From DATARH01 sp036273175 (GTDB lineage Bacteria > Pseudomonadota > Alphaproteobacteria > ATCC43930 > CGMCC-115725), in NCBI GenBank assembly GCA_036273175.1, contig DASUIE010000174.1, forward strand, positions 1-14,274: a stretch of 14,274 bases of DNA, given 5' to 3'. The position numbers and the translations under genes are program-made. The notes under the pieces are model-generated. The model was not told the origin of the DNA. It was given only the letters and a program-made list of their open reading frames with translations, and ran no database searches. This document shows, one piece after another, positions 1-6,400 of this stretch. How positions within the stretch are numbered: position 1 is the first letter of the stretch; the number at the start of each line of letters is the position of its first letter.

Positions 1-192
1 CTCGTGGCCCAGCACGATCGGCCGGTCGAGCGGAAACCGCCCGTGCCCGTCGACGACGTGCAAATCGCTGTGGCACACCCCGGTCGCGACCGTGCGCACC
101 AGCACCTCGCGCCCCGCCGGCTTGTCGACATCGACCGCCTCGATCGTCAGCGGCTCCAAGACCTTGCGAAAGACGGCGGCGTTCATCTGCAT
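1..192 (-). CDS. Zinc-dependent alcohol dehydrogenase, N-terminal part (cut by window edge)
   Basis: Only the first 64 codons are present; the rest lies beyond the left edge. The translation begins MQMNAAVFRKVLEPLTIEAV and has the start of the GroES-like domain of the medium-chain dehydrogenase family. The catalytic zinc ligand Cys40 lies in GVCHSDLH, and His63-Glu64 lie in the LGHE motif at the edge. Members oxidise alcohols or reduce aldehydes with NAD(P) in the cytoplasm; the substrate cannot be told from this fragment. The start at 192 is supported by GGAGG seven bases upstream; a second ATG two codons in is less well placed. It is divergent from the substrate-binding protein gene at 354, with about 160 bp between them. 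It differs in sequence from the other zinc dehydrogenase at 4686-5735, so it is not a duplicate of it. Confidence 0.88.
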   Translation of the reverse strand, partial: MQMNAAVFRKVLEPLTIEAVDVDKPAGREVLVRTVATGVCHSDLHVVDGHGRFPLDRPIVLGHE

Positions 193-353
193 CGGGCGAC
201 CTCCGGGTACGAGGCAAGCTTACGACCGCCTGGCGCGGGCCGCCACCCCGCAGCGGGAGGCCGCCTCAATTCTCATTGCGCCCGATCTGGCCGAAGCCGA
301 ATATCTCCCGACGAATTCCCGCCGCCAGAGCGGGAGCGTGAACAGGAGGAAAC
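193..353. promoter_or_regulatory. Divergent intergenic region between alcohol dehydrogenase and ABC substrate-binding protein
   Basis: These 161 bp separate two divergent start codons, so they should hold promoters for both genes. The visible signals are GGAGG before the left gene (minus strand) and AGGAGG at about 344-349, four bases before the right ATG. I see no convincing -35/-10 pair. The only small symmetry is CAAT-N4-ATTG near 268-279, too short to call an operator. Confidence 0.4.
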
Positions 354-1934
354 ATGCGCGCAATCCGCCGCGCCGGCCGCGATTCCGCCGGCAATCGTTC
401 CGCCCCCACCCGGCGCGAGGCGCTCGCCCTCGCCGCTTTTGCCCTTTCCGGCGGCTTTCCCCACTTGGCCCGCGCGGCCGCGCCGGCAGGGCAGCTGACG
501 TGGGGAGTTCACGTTTCGCTTGCCCCGACCTGGTTCGACCCGGCCGAAACCTCCGGGATCATCACGCCGTACATGATGCTGTATGCGTTGCACGATGCCC
601 TGGTGAAGCCGATGCCCGGCAAGGCGCTGGCGCCCAGCCTCGCGGAATCCTGGCAGGCGTCGGAAGACGGGCTCAGCTACGATTTCATGCTGCGTCCCAA
701 CCTCAAATTCCACAACGGCGATCCGGTCACCCCCGAGGATGTGCAGTTCTCCTACGAGCGCTACCACGGCACCTCGGCCAAGATGATGAAGGACCGCCTG
801 GCCAGGATCGAGACTCCCGACGAGCGCCACGTACGCTTTGTCTTGAAGCAGCCGTGGCCGGACTTCCTGACCTTCTACGGGAGCGCGACCGGCGCCGGCT
901 GGGTCGTCCCGAAGAAATACATCGAGAAGGTCGGCGATGCCGGGTTCAAGGCGGCGCCAGTCGGGGCGGGACCCTACAAATTCGTCTCGTTCAACCCCGG
1001 CGTCGCGCTGACGCTCGAGGCGTTCGACGGCTTCTGGCGCAAGACGCCGTCGGTAAAGCGGATCGTGATGAAAAGCGTGCCAGACGCCACGACGCGGCTG
1101 GCCGGGCTCAAGCAGGGCGAATTCGACATCATCTACTGGGTCGCGGGCGAACTGGCGCAGGAGCTGAAACGCACGCCGGGCCTCGCCCTCAAAGCGGTCA
1201 ACACCGCGCCGTTCTGGGTCTATTTCCCCGAGCAGTGGGACCCGAACTCGGTGTGGCACGACGTGCGCGTGCGGCGCGCGGTCAGCCTGTCGATGGACCG
1301 CAAAAACATCAACGAGGCGATCACTTTCGGCTATTCCAAGCTGACCGGGAACGCGTTCGTGCCGCCCCATTTCGAGTTCTACTGGCAGCCGCCCGCGCCG
1401 GCCTTCGATGTCGCGGAGGCAAAGCGGCTGCTCGCCGAGGCGGGCCATCCCGGCGGGATCGACGCCGGCCCGTTCTACTGCGACGCCGCGTTCCCCGATG
1501 TGGGCGAGGCCATCGTCAACGGCCTGCGCGAGGCCGGCATTCGCTGCACCCTCCAGCCGGTCGAGCGCGCGGCCTTCTACGCGGGATATTCCGGCAAGAA
1601 GTTCAAGGGCCTGATCCTCAGCGGCAGCGCTGCCTTCGGCAACGCGGCGACCCGGATGGAGGCCTTTGTCGTCAAGGGCGGCGCCTATGCCTACGGCAAC
1701 TACGACGACCTCGACGCGCTGTTCAAGCAGCAGGCAGCCGAACTCGATCACACGAAGCGCGAGGCGCTGCTGCACAAGATGCAGCAGATCGTGCACGAGC
1801 GGGTCATCGCGGCGCCGTTCTGGTGGCTTGCCGGGCTCGCCGGGACCGGACCGCGGGTCGGCGAGGCGATGATCGGCTTGATGCCCGGCTACCCGTGGAC
1901 CTCTCCCTACGAGGACATGACGCTGAAAGGCTAG
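354..1934 (+). CDS. ABC transporter substrate-binding protein, oligopeptide/dipeptide type (SBP_bac_5), Tat-exported
   Basis: This 526-residue periplasmic protein would capture a peptide-like or other small organic ligand and deliver it to an ABC permease. A twin-arginine signal is visible: Arg20-Arg21 in TRREALAL, a hydrophobic stretch to about residue 39, and a likely cleavage site around ARAAA (39-43). The mature part starts QLTWG and contains the family block LRPNLKFHNGDPVTPEDVQF, typical of DppA/OppA-like proteins. Its length is normal for the family. AGGAGG four bases before the ATG fixes the start. No permease or ATPase gene lies in the window and the gene downstream is convergent, so the partners, if any, are elsewhere. 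Its TAG stop shares the four bases CTAG with the stop of the opposing CoA-transferase gene. The ligand is unknown. Confidence 0.9.
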   Translation: MRAIRRAGRDSAGNRSAPTRREALALAAFALSGGFPHLARAAAPAGQLTWGVHVSLAPTWFDPAETSGIITPYMMLYALHDALVKPMPGKALAPSLAESWQASEDGLSYDFMLRPNLKFHNGDPVTPEDVQFSYERYHGTSAKMMKDRLARIETPDERHVRFVLKQPWPDFLTFYGSATGAGWVVPKKYIEKVGDAGFKAAPVGAGPYKFVSFNPGVALTLEAFDGFWRKTPSVKRIVMKSVPDATTRLAGLKQGEFDIIYWVAGELAQELKRTPGLALKAVNTAPFWVYFPEQWDPNSVWHDVRVRRAVSLSMDRKNINEAITFGYSKLTGNAFVPPHFEFYWQPPAPAFDVAEAKRLLAEAGHPGGIDAGPFYCDAAFPDVGEAIVNGLREAGIRCTLQPVERAAFYAGYSGKKFKGLILSGSAAFGNAATRMEAFVVKGGAYAYGNYDDLDALFKQQAAELDHTKREALLHKMQQIVHERVIAAPFWWLAGLAGTGPRVGEAMIGLMPGYPWTSPYEDMTLKG

Positions 1935-2602
1935 CAGCCCCTGACAATCGGCACGCCGCTTGGCGCGATCAGCTCGCACCCGGTCGTCGCCTTGACCTCG
2001 TCGACCGAGACGCCGGGGGCGATCTCCTTCAAGGCCATCCCCTCCGGCGTGATCTCGAACAGGCCGTAATTGGTGACGACGAGCTTGACGACGCCCTTCG
2101 CGGTCACCGGGATCGCGCAGCGCTCGACGAGGCGCGGCGCGCCCCGCCGCGTCGTCTGCTCCATCGCGACGAAGACGCGCTTCGCGCAAGCGGCGAGGTC
2201 CATCGCGCCGCCGATGCCGCCGCCCTTCTGCCCGGCCATCTTCCAGTTGGCGAAGTCGCCGTTCGCCGCGACCTCATAGGCGCCGAGCACGGTCACGTCG
2301 ATGCGGCCGCCGCGGATCATGCCGAACGCGTCGGCGTGGTGCACGATCGCCGCGCTCGGGTTCAGCGTCACGTGCTGGCCGCCGGCATTGACGAGGTGCA
2401 AATCCTCCTGTCCCGCCGGGGTCAGCGGGCCGTAGCCGACCACCCCGTTCTCGGAGTGGAAGATGATCTCGCGGTCGCCGAAATCGGCGTTGGAGCACAG
2501 GGTCGGGATGCCGATCCCGAGATTGACCACCCAGCCGTCGCCGAATTCCATCGCCAGCCGGTTGCACATCTGCTGGCGGGTAAGGCCTTTCGCGTCGCTC
2601 AT
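1931..2602 (-). CDS. CoA-transferase subunit B (3-oxoacid/3-oxoadipate type)
   Basis: This is the beta subunit (223 aa) of a class I CoA-transferase, which moves CoA from a donor such as succinyl-CoA or acetyl-CoA to an acid such as a 3-oxoacid. The active-site glutamate is Glu51 in the family motif SENGVVG, the residue that forms the glutamyl-CoA intermediate. NLGIGIP (27-33) and GGAMDLAAC are further family blocks. The start overlaps the stop of subunit A by four bases (ATGA), and AAGGAG lies nine bases upstream inside subunit A, so translation is probably coupled. It is close to PcaJ, AtoA and ScoB; the sequence alone does not decide between 3-oxoadipate, acetoacetate and another acid, so no symbol is given. 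The stop lies in CTAG shared with the convergent gene. Confidence 0.93.
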   Translation of the reverse strand: MSDAKGLTRQQMCNRLAMEFGDGWVVNLGIGIPTLCSNADFGDREIIFHSENGVVGYGPLTPAGQEDLHLVNAGGQHVTLNPSAAIVHHADAFGMIRGGRIDVTVLGAYEVAANGDFANWKMAGQKGGGIGGAMDLAACAKRVFVAMEQTTRRGAPRLVERCAIPVTAKGVVKLVVTNYGLFEITPEGMALKEIAPGVSVDEVKATTGCELIAPSGVPIVRGC

Positions 2603-3357
2603 CGGGCCGCGCTCCTTGCCGCTATATCCGCCGGCCGCATCGGCCACCAGCCTTCCGGCGCCGGCGGTATCTTGACCAGGCGGTGGACGAAGATACCGGG
2701 CGTGTGGACCTGGTCGGGGTCGATCGCGCCGCGCGGCAGGATCGGCTCCTCGACCTCGACGATCGTCACCTTGGCCGCCATCGCCATCAGCGGGTTGAAG
2801 TTGCGCTGCGAGCGCCGGTAGAGGAGGTTCCCCGCCTCGTCGGCCTTCCACGCCCGGATAAAGGCGTAGTCGAGCGGCAGCGCCTCTTCGAGCAGGTATT
2901 CGCGGCCGTTGAAAACGCGGGTCTCGCGCCCCTCGGCGAGCTCGGTGCCGACCGCCGTCGGGGTGTAAAAGGCGGGGATGCCGGCCCCCGCGGCGCGCAT
3001 TCGCTCCGCCAGCGTGCCCTGCGGCACCAGCTCGGCATCGATCCGGCCGCTCTCGTAATACTCGCTGAAGACCAGCTTCTGCGAGGCGCGGGTCGGCGCG
3101 GTGAACGAGCAGACCACCTTCTTGACCTGATCGTTGCCGATCAGCCACTCCATGGTCGGCGCGTCCTCGGGCAGGGTCGAGCCGCCGCGGGTGCCATTCG
3201 ACACGCAGGTGAGGCCCTTGGCGCCTTGCTTGGCGAGCGCGCCATAGAGATTGACCGGCTGCCCGACCACCGCGAACCCGCCAAACCCGATCGTCGCATT
3301 GTCGGGGATGTCGGCGACCGCGTCGGCAAAGCTGGCGAAAACCTTGTTTCTCGGCAT
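2599..3357 (-). CDS. CoA-transferase subunit A (3-oxoacid/3-oxoadipate type)
   Basis: This is the alpha subunit (252 aa) and partner of the beta subunit that follows it with an ATGA overlap. The N-terminal block TIGFGGFAVVGQP (22-34) is the glycine-rich CoA-binding signature of the family, and GLTCVSNG follows. Length and order (A before B) are normal for PcaIJ, AtoDA and ScoAB-type enzymes. GGGAGGG just upstream supports the ATG at 3357. The enzyme would act in the cytoplasm at the CoA-activation step of acid catabolism, which fits the transport and aromatic-oxidation genes nearby, though no thiolase gene is in the window to define the pathway. The leader upstream carries the TACAGGAGG element array and may place this operon under a dedicated regulator. 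Confidence 0.93.
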   Translation of the reverse strand: MPRNKVFASFADAVADIPDNATIGFGGFAVVGQPVNLYGALAKQGAKGLTCVSNGTRGGSTLPEDAPTMEWLIGNDQVKKVVCSFTAPTRASQKLVFSEYYESGRIDAELVPQGTLAERMRAAGAGIPAFYTPTAVGTELAEGRETRVFNGREYLLEEALPLDYAFIRAWKADEAGNLLYRRSQRNFNPLMAMAAKVTIVEVEEPILPRGAIDPDQVHTPGIFVHRLVKIPPAPEGWWPMRPADIAARSAAR

Positions 3358-3375
3358 CGTCCCTCCCGCTCTTTT

Positions 3376-3430
3376 TACAGGAGGCGGACCTCCTATTATC
3401 CTCCTGTATCTGCCATGGATTACAGGAGGA
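3376..3430. promoter_or_regulatory. Three-copy TACAGGAGG inverted/direct repeat array upstream of the CoA-transferase operon
   Basis: TACAGGAGG occurs at 3376-3384 and 3421-3429, and its exact reverse complement CCTCCTGTA at 3400-3408. The last two extend to perfect 10-base arms (3399-3408 and 3421-3430) with a 12-base spacer. An extra CCTCCT lies at 3389-3394. The array begins 19 bases upstream of the CoA-transferase A start. On the operon's strand a -10-like GATAAT (3400-3395) falls inside it, with no clear -35. It could be a transcription-factor operator, or a leader RNA in which the middle arm pairs with either flank. The function is inferred; the repeats are seen directly. Confidence 0.6.
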
Positions 3431-3523
3431 GGCGACCACTTGTTACCATCTCACCGACACCGCGACGATGGCCGCAACTTAACCGAACAAATTGGCAACT
3501 TTATGGCGTCGTCTACGTCGGAA
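3431..3523. other. Intergenic region between the cupin gene and the CoA-transferase leader
   Basis: This 93-bp stretch is noticeably more AT-rich than its surroundings, for example around 3478-3503. It lies between the cupin stop and the repeat array. No open frame with a ribosome binding site and no strong hairpin is apparent. It may contain the CoA-transferase promoter, but I cannot point to a clear -35/-10 pair. Confidence 0.35.
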
Positions 3524-3955
3524 CTAGCGCAGCTGAGTGCCCTCGCTCTTCCCGTCGAGAAAGATGTTCGGCTTGAGAAACATCGACAGCACCAATGCGC
3601 CGTTGGGCGACCGCGCCAGATGCCGGTTGCCCTTTGGCCGCCAGACGTAGTTTCCCGCCGTCACCTCGCCCTCCTCATCGACGAGGCTTCCTTCAAGAAC
3701 AAAGGTCTGCTCGAGTTCGACATGCTCATGAAGCGTCAACTCGGCTCCCGGCTGCCAGCGGAAGAGGGCGGTCAACAGCCCGGTCGCCGTGTCCTCGACC
3801 AGGATCTTCATCTCGATACCGGCGCAGGGCGTCGGCTTCCACGGCAGCGTCTCGACATCGACATAGCGCGAGGCCAGCGCCGTCAGCCTGTCGGCTCCTG
3901 GCATCCCCGGCGTCTGCGCCGTCGGCGAACCCTTTACATTCATCACATCGTTCAT
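3524..3955 (-). CDS. Cupin-domain protein (ChrR-like cupin)
   Basis: This is a 143-residue single-domain cupin. Both classical motifs are complete. Motif 1 is G70-x5-H76-E-H78-x3-E82-x6-G89, and motif 2 is G101-x5-P107-x-G109-x2-H112. His76, His78, Glu82 and His112 should therefore bind a metal. The block YVDVETLPWKP near residues 31-41 is typical of ChrR-like cupins and related small dioxygenase-like proteins; no N-terminal zinc anti-sigma domain is present. The activity is unknown; a metal-dependent dioxygenase or a sensor are both possible. GGAGG seven bases upstream supports the ATG at 3955. Its start overlaps the hicB stop as ATGA, so it looks like the third gene of the toxin-antitoxin operon, which is unusual. 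A separate promoter cannot be excluded. Confidence 0.85.
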   Translation of the reverse strand: MNDVMNVKGSPTAQTPGMPGADRLTALASRYVDVETLPWKPTPCAGIEMKILVEDTATGLLTALFRWQPGAELTLHEHVELEQTFVLEGSLVDEEGEVTAGNYVWRPKGNRHLARSPNGALVLSMFLKPNIFLDGKSEGTQLR

Positions 3956-4437
3956 GATTGCCTCCGTGACGGAAGTTCCTGTGTGGGCCTGACCTTGTGG
4001 CGGGCCACGCCGAGTCGCTCTCGCTCAACGCGCTCCCTCACCGCCTCGGCGATATAGCCTGATCGAGTGTCACCCTTCGCGGTGGCCAGGTTGTCCAGCC
4101 GGTCCAGGAGACCCTTGTCCATCGTAATGCTGATTCTGACGGCTCGGCCCGGCGGCTTGACCGGCACCAGCACGGTCCGCTCCACGGTCCCCCCCGCTGT
4201 GGCCAGCCAGTCGGGCAAGGGCGCAGTAAACGGTGAGGGTTGCGGCAGCGGGATACCCTCCTCGACCATGCCTTCAATATGAAGCGCGAGCGCCTCGAAG
4301 GCATGCTCGTAGGCCTGCTCTACGGTTTCGCCCAAGCTGGTACACCCTGGCAGGTCGGGGAAGACGACGCCGTAGCCGTCATCCGAACCCTCTCCATCGT
4401 CTTGAACGATCAGCGCTCGGTAAAACCGCGTATCCAA
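3952..4437 (-). CDS. hicB: HicB-type antitoxin with ribbon-helix-helix DNA-binding domain
   Basis: This 161-residue protein has the two-domain layout of HicB. The N-terminal degraded RNase H-like fold contains the signature GYGVVFPDLPGCTSLGETVE (21-40), followed by EQAYEHAFEAL. The C-terminal ribbon-helix-helix at about 100-140 begins RAVRISITMDKGLLDRLDNL and ends SGYIAEAVRERV. HicB neutralises HicA and represses its own promoter. The start is TTG at 4437, supported by GGAGG seven bases upstream, which lies inside the end of hicA; the hicA stop is four bases before the TTG. The HicB stop overlaps the cupin start (ATGA). The proline-rich linker at about 63-76 is longer than in the smallest HicB proteins. 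Confidence 0.93.
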   Translation of the reverse strand: MDTRFYRALIVQDDGEGSDDGYGVVFPDLPGCTSLGETVEQAYEHAFEALALHIEGMVEEGIPLPQPSPFTAPLPDWLATAGGTVERTVLVPVKPPGRAVRISITMDKGLLDRLDNLATAKGDTRSGYIAEAVRERVERERLGVARHKVRPTQELPSRRQS

Positions 4438-4441
4438 CTGC

Positions 4442-4636
4442 TCACCTCCGCAACTTCAACCCACTCTGCCGCTCGATCGAAACAAGGTCCCTGATCTTAA
4501 GATCACGGTTGCCATGCATCGCTATCGTGACGAGTCCGGGCTTGTTCGGGTGTCGGAACTGGCGGTGGGATCCCTTCGATCGTACTTGTCGCCACCCGTC
4601 CTCCTCCAAAATTCGAATGACCTCTCGCGGCGTCAT
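4442..4636 (-). CDS. hicA: HicA-type mRNA interferase toxin
   Basis: This 64-residue protein has the double-stranded-RNA-binding-like fold of HicA. It starts MTPREVIRILEEDGWRQVRS and carries the catalytic histidine, His24, in KGSHRQFRHP, followed by KPGLVTIAMHGNRDL. HicA cleaves mRNA and halts translation when free of HicB. The protein looks intact, with normal length and the active-site histidine kept. ATG at 4636 matches the usual N-terminus of the family; a TTG 14 codons upstream would add an atypical extension and would lie in the -35 box of the predicted promoter. There is no good Shine-Dalgarno sequence before the ATG and the predicted leader is only about six bases, so translation may be nearly leaderless. 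hicB follows after four bases. Confidence 0.92.
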   Translation of the reverse strand: MTPREVIRILEEDGWRQVRSKGSHRQFRHPNKPGLVTIAMHGNRDLKIRDLVSIERQSGLKLRR

Positions 4637-4648
4637 GCAATGTACATA

Positions 4649-4678
4649 AAGTATATACTTCTCAGCAAAGACCGGCAA
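4649..4678 (-). promoter_or_regulatory. hicA promoter with a palindromic operator candidate on the -10 box
   Basis: On the minus strand, TTGCCG (4678-4673) is followed after exactly 17 bases by TATACT (4655-4650), a good sigma70-type pair. The -10 lies inside the perfect 12-base palindrome AAGTATATACTT (4649-4660). HicB proteins with a DNA-binding domain repress their own promoter by binding palindromes there, so this is a likely operator. The predicted transcript start near 4643 leaves only about six bases before the hicA ATG. Confidence 0.65.
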
Positions 4679-4685
4679 TCGCGCC

Positions 4686-5735
4686 TTACATCAGGAACAC
4701 GCCCTTGCCGGTCGTCTGCGTGTCGAACAGCTTGTAGGCCTCTTCGGCCTGGTCGAGCTTCCAGCGGTGGGTGAACAGCGCCTCGACATCGACCCCGCGG
4801 TCCGCGACGAACTGCGCGCATTCGGCCTGGCCGATCGACGAGAAGGTCCACGAGGCGACGATCGTCAGCTGCTTCCTGAGCATGTCGGGGCTGACATCGA
4901 TCGTCACGTCGTTGCGCTCGCCGACAAAGCAGGTCGTTCCCCACACCTTGGTCGCGCGCACCGCCGAGATGCGCCCGACCGGCTGGCTCGACGTGTCGAG
5001 CGTGAAATCGGCGCCGTAGCCGTGCGTCAAATCCTTGATCGCGCCGACCGGGTCGTTGGAGCGCGGGTTGACGATCTCGTCGGCGCCGAACTCCTTGGCG
5101 CGGTTGAGCCGTTCCTCGCCGATATCGAGCGCGATCACCCGCGCGCCCATCGCCTTGGCGAGCTGCGTCGCCGACAGCCCGACCGGCCCCTGGCCGAAAA
5201 TCGCGATCGTGTCGTTGCCCGAAAGGCGGATGCGCCTGAGCGCGCCATAGGCGGTGCCGGTGCCGCAGCTGATCGCGGCGCCGGTCGTGTACGACAGCGA
5301 CTCCGGAAGCGGCACCACGGTAAAGGCCGGCACCTTGATATAGGCCGCGTGGCCGCCATGCCCGTTATTGCCGTAAACCGTGACCGGCACCTCCTGGCAC
5401 AGCTGCGACCAGCCCGAGCGGCAGTGGTTGCACACGGTGCAGCCCTTGTAGTGGTGCACCATGACGCGCTGCCCCACCTGGGCCAGCGCCGGGCTCACTC
5501 CGGTGCCGACCGCGGCGACGACGCCGCACGGCTCGTGCCCGGCGATGGTCGGCGCGCTCGGCGCCGCGAGCCCGCCGGTCTCGCCGCCGGCTTTCGGGCG
5601 GCGGTACTGGTGGAGGTCGCTGCCGCACATGCCCGAGGCCTTCATCTCGATGACGACTTCGTCGGGGCCGGGCGTCGGGTCCGGAAAATTCATCAGCTCG
5701 AGCTGGCGGTCGCCGGTGAACACAACCCCGCGCAT
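4686..5735 (-). CDS. Zinc-dependent alcohol dehydrogenase (medium-chain dehydrogenase family)
   Basis: This is a complete 349-residue NAD(P)-dependent zinc dehydrogenase. Catalytic zinc ligands are Cys37 in GMCGSDLH, His67-Glu68 in AGHEP and probably Cys157 in SCGTG. The structural zinc lobe has four cysteines at 99, 102, 105 and 113. The Rossmann motif GQGPVG lies at 181-186, and Asp204 at the end of the second strand suggests NAD rather than NADP. The start at 5735 is preceded by GGGAGG with seven bases to the ATG; an in-frame extension of 25 codons upstream lacks family similarity and was rejected. The substrate is unknown; sorbitol-, threonine- and alcohol-dehydrogenase-like members share this layout. 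It is divergent from the quinone-reductase-like gene, which may act with it on redox intermediates. Confidence 0.92.
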   Translation of the reverse strand: MRGVVFTGDRQLELMNFPDPTPGPDEVVIEMKASGMCGSDLHQYRRPKAGGETGGLAAPSAPTIAGHEPCGVVAAVGTGVSPALAQVGQRVMVHHYKGCTVCNHCRSGWSQLCQEVPVTVYGNNGHGGHAAYIKVPAFTVVPLPESLSYTTGAAISCGTGTAYGALRRIRLSGNDTIAIFGQGPVGLSATQLAKAMGARVIALDIGEERLNRAKEFGADEIVNPRSNDPVGAIKDLTHGYGADFTLDTSSQPVGRISAVRATKVWGTTCFVGERNDVTIDVSPDMLRKQLTIVASWTFSSIGQAECAQFVADRGVDVEALFTHRWKLDQAEEAYKLFDTQTTGKGVFLM

Positions 5736-5812
5736 GGCGTTCCTCCCTCGGTGTCTCCGACGGATGCTAGCATGAGTCGTTACGGCGGGATCAGGAATCC
5801 CAGAGTTCAAAA
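5736..5812. promoter_or_regulatory. Divergent promoter region with a 10-base palindrome
   Basis: These 77 bp lie between the alcohol dehydrogenase (minus) and the quinone-reductase-like gene (plus). They contain the perfect palindrome ATGCTAGCAT at 5764-5773, roughly midway, which could be a shared operator. I see no clear -35/-10 pair on either strand. The ribosome binding site for the plus gene is weak (AGGA about 19 bases upstream). Confidence 0.4.
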
Positions 5813-6400
5813 ATGCGCGTGCTGGTGATCTTTGCCCATCCGCTGTCCGACAGCTTCGCCGCCGCGCTGCACCGCGCCGTGGTCGCGGCGCTGGCCGAGG
5901 CCGGGCACGAGGTCGACGATTGCGACCTTTACGCCTCGGGCTTCGACCCGGTGATGACGGCGCCCGAGCGGCGCGCGCACAACACCCCCAACCCCGATTA
6001 TTCGGCGGTCGAAGGGCATGTCGAGCGGCTGCGCGCGGCCGATGCGGTGGTGCTGTGCTTTCCGGTCTGGTGGTACGGGATGCCGGCGATCCTCAAGGGG
6101 TATTTCGACCGGGTCTGGGTCAACGGCGTCGCCTTCCACCTGCGCTCGGGCGGCAAGATCGAGCCGGGGCTGCACCGCCTCAGAAAGCTCGGCCTCGTCA
6201 CCACCTACGGCGCGCCCTGGTGGCTGATCAAGCTGGTGCTGCGGGACCCCGTCCGCGGCGTCATCCACACCGGCATCCGCGGGCTTTGCACCCGGCACGT
6301 CAAGACGCGTTTCCTGGCGCTCTACGGCATCGAGTCGAAAACCTCCGCCGACACCGCCCGCTTCCTCGCCAAGGTCGAGCGCGAGTTCGCGCGGTTCTAG
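5813..6400 (+). CDS. NAD(P)H dehydrogenase (quinone)-like flavoprotein, NQO1/flavodoxin-2 family
   Basis: This is a 195-residue cytoplasmic flavodoxin-fold protein. The opening VLVIFAHPLSDSF (3-15) is the flavin-phosphate-binding segment of the NQO1/MdaB family. FPVWWYGMPAILKGYFDRV (83-101) is the highly conserved flavin-binding block, and VTTYGAPWW follows. Members reduce quinones or other electrophiles by two electrons using NAD(P)H, avoiding radical forms. Its length is normal. The ATG at 5813 is the first residue of the fold; the Shine-Dalgarno signal is poor. It is divergent from the alcohol dehydrogenase, and its TAG stop shares CTAG with the stop of the convergent TAXI gene. Physiological substrate unknown. 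Confidence 0.88.
   Translation: MRVLVIFAHPLSDSFAAALHRAVVAALAEAGHEVDDCDLYASGFDPVMTAPERRAHNTPNPDYSAVEGHVERLRAADAVVLCFPVWWYGMPAILKGYFDRVWVNGVAFHLRSGGKIEPGLHRLRKLGLVTTYGAPWWLIKLVLRDPVRGVIHTGIRGLCTRHVKTRFLALYGIESKTSADTARFLAKVEREFARF

Noticed and set aside
92..2821. Very long open frame (909 codons) on the plus strand across the substrate-binding and CoA-transferase genes
   Set aside because: It runs out of phase over two well-supported genes on opposite strands and has arginine/alanine-rich low-complexity translation with no recognisable domain, a usual artefact of GC-rich DNA.
3376..3430. CRISPR-like repeat array
   Set aside because: Only three 9-base units in alternating orientation with unequal short spacers; no CRISPR repeat length and no cas genes.
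4442..4678. HicA with a TTG start 14 codons upstream
   Set aside because: The extension covers the promoter -35 and -10 boxes and is absent from typical HicA proteins.
4686..5810. Alcohol dehydrogenase with a 25-residue N-terminal extension
   Set aside because: The extension crosses the divergent promoter region, lacks family similarity, and the ATG at 5735 has a strong ribosome binding site.
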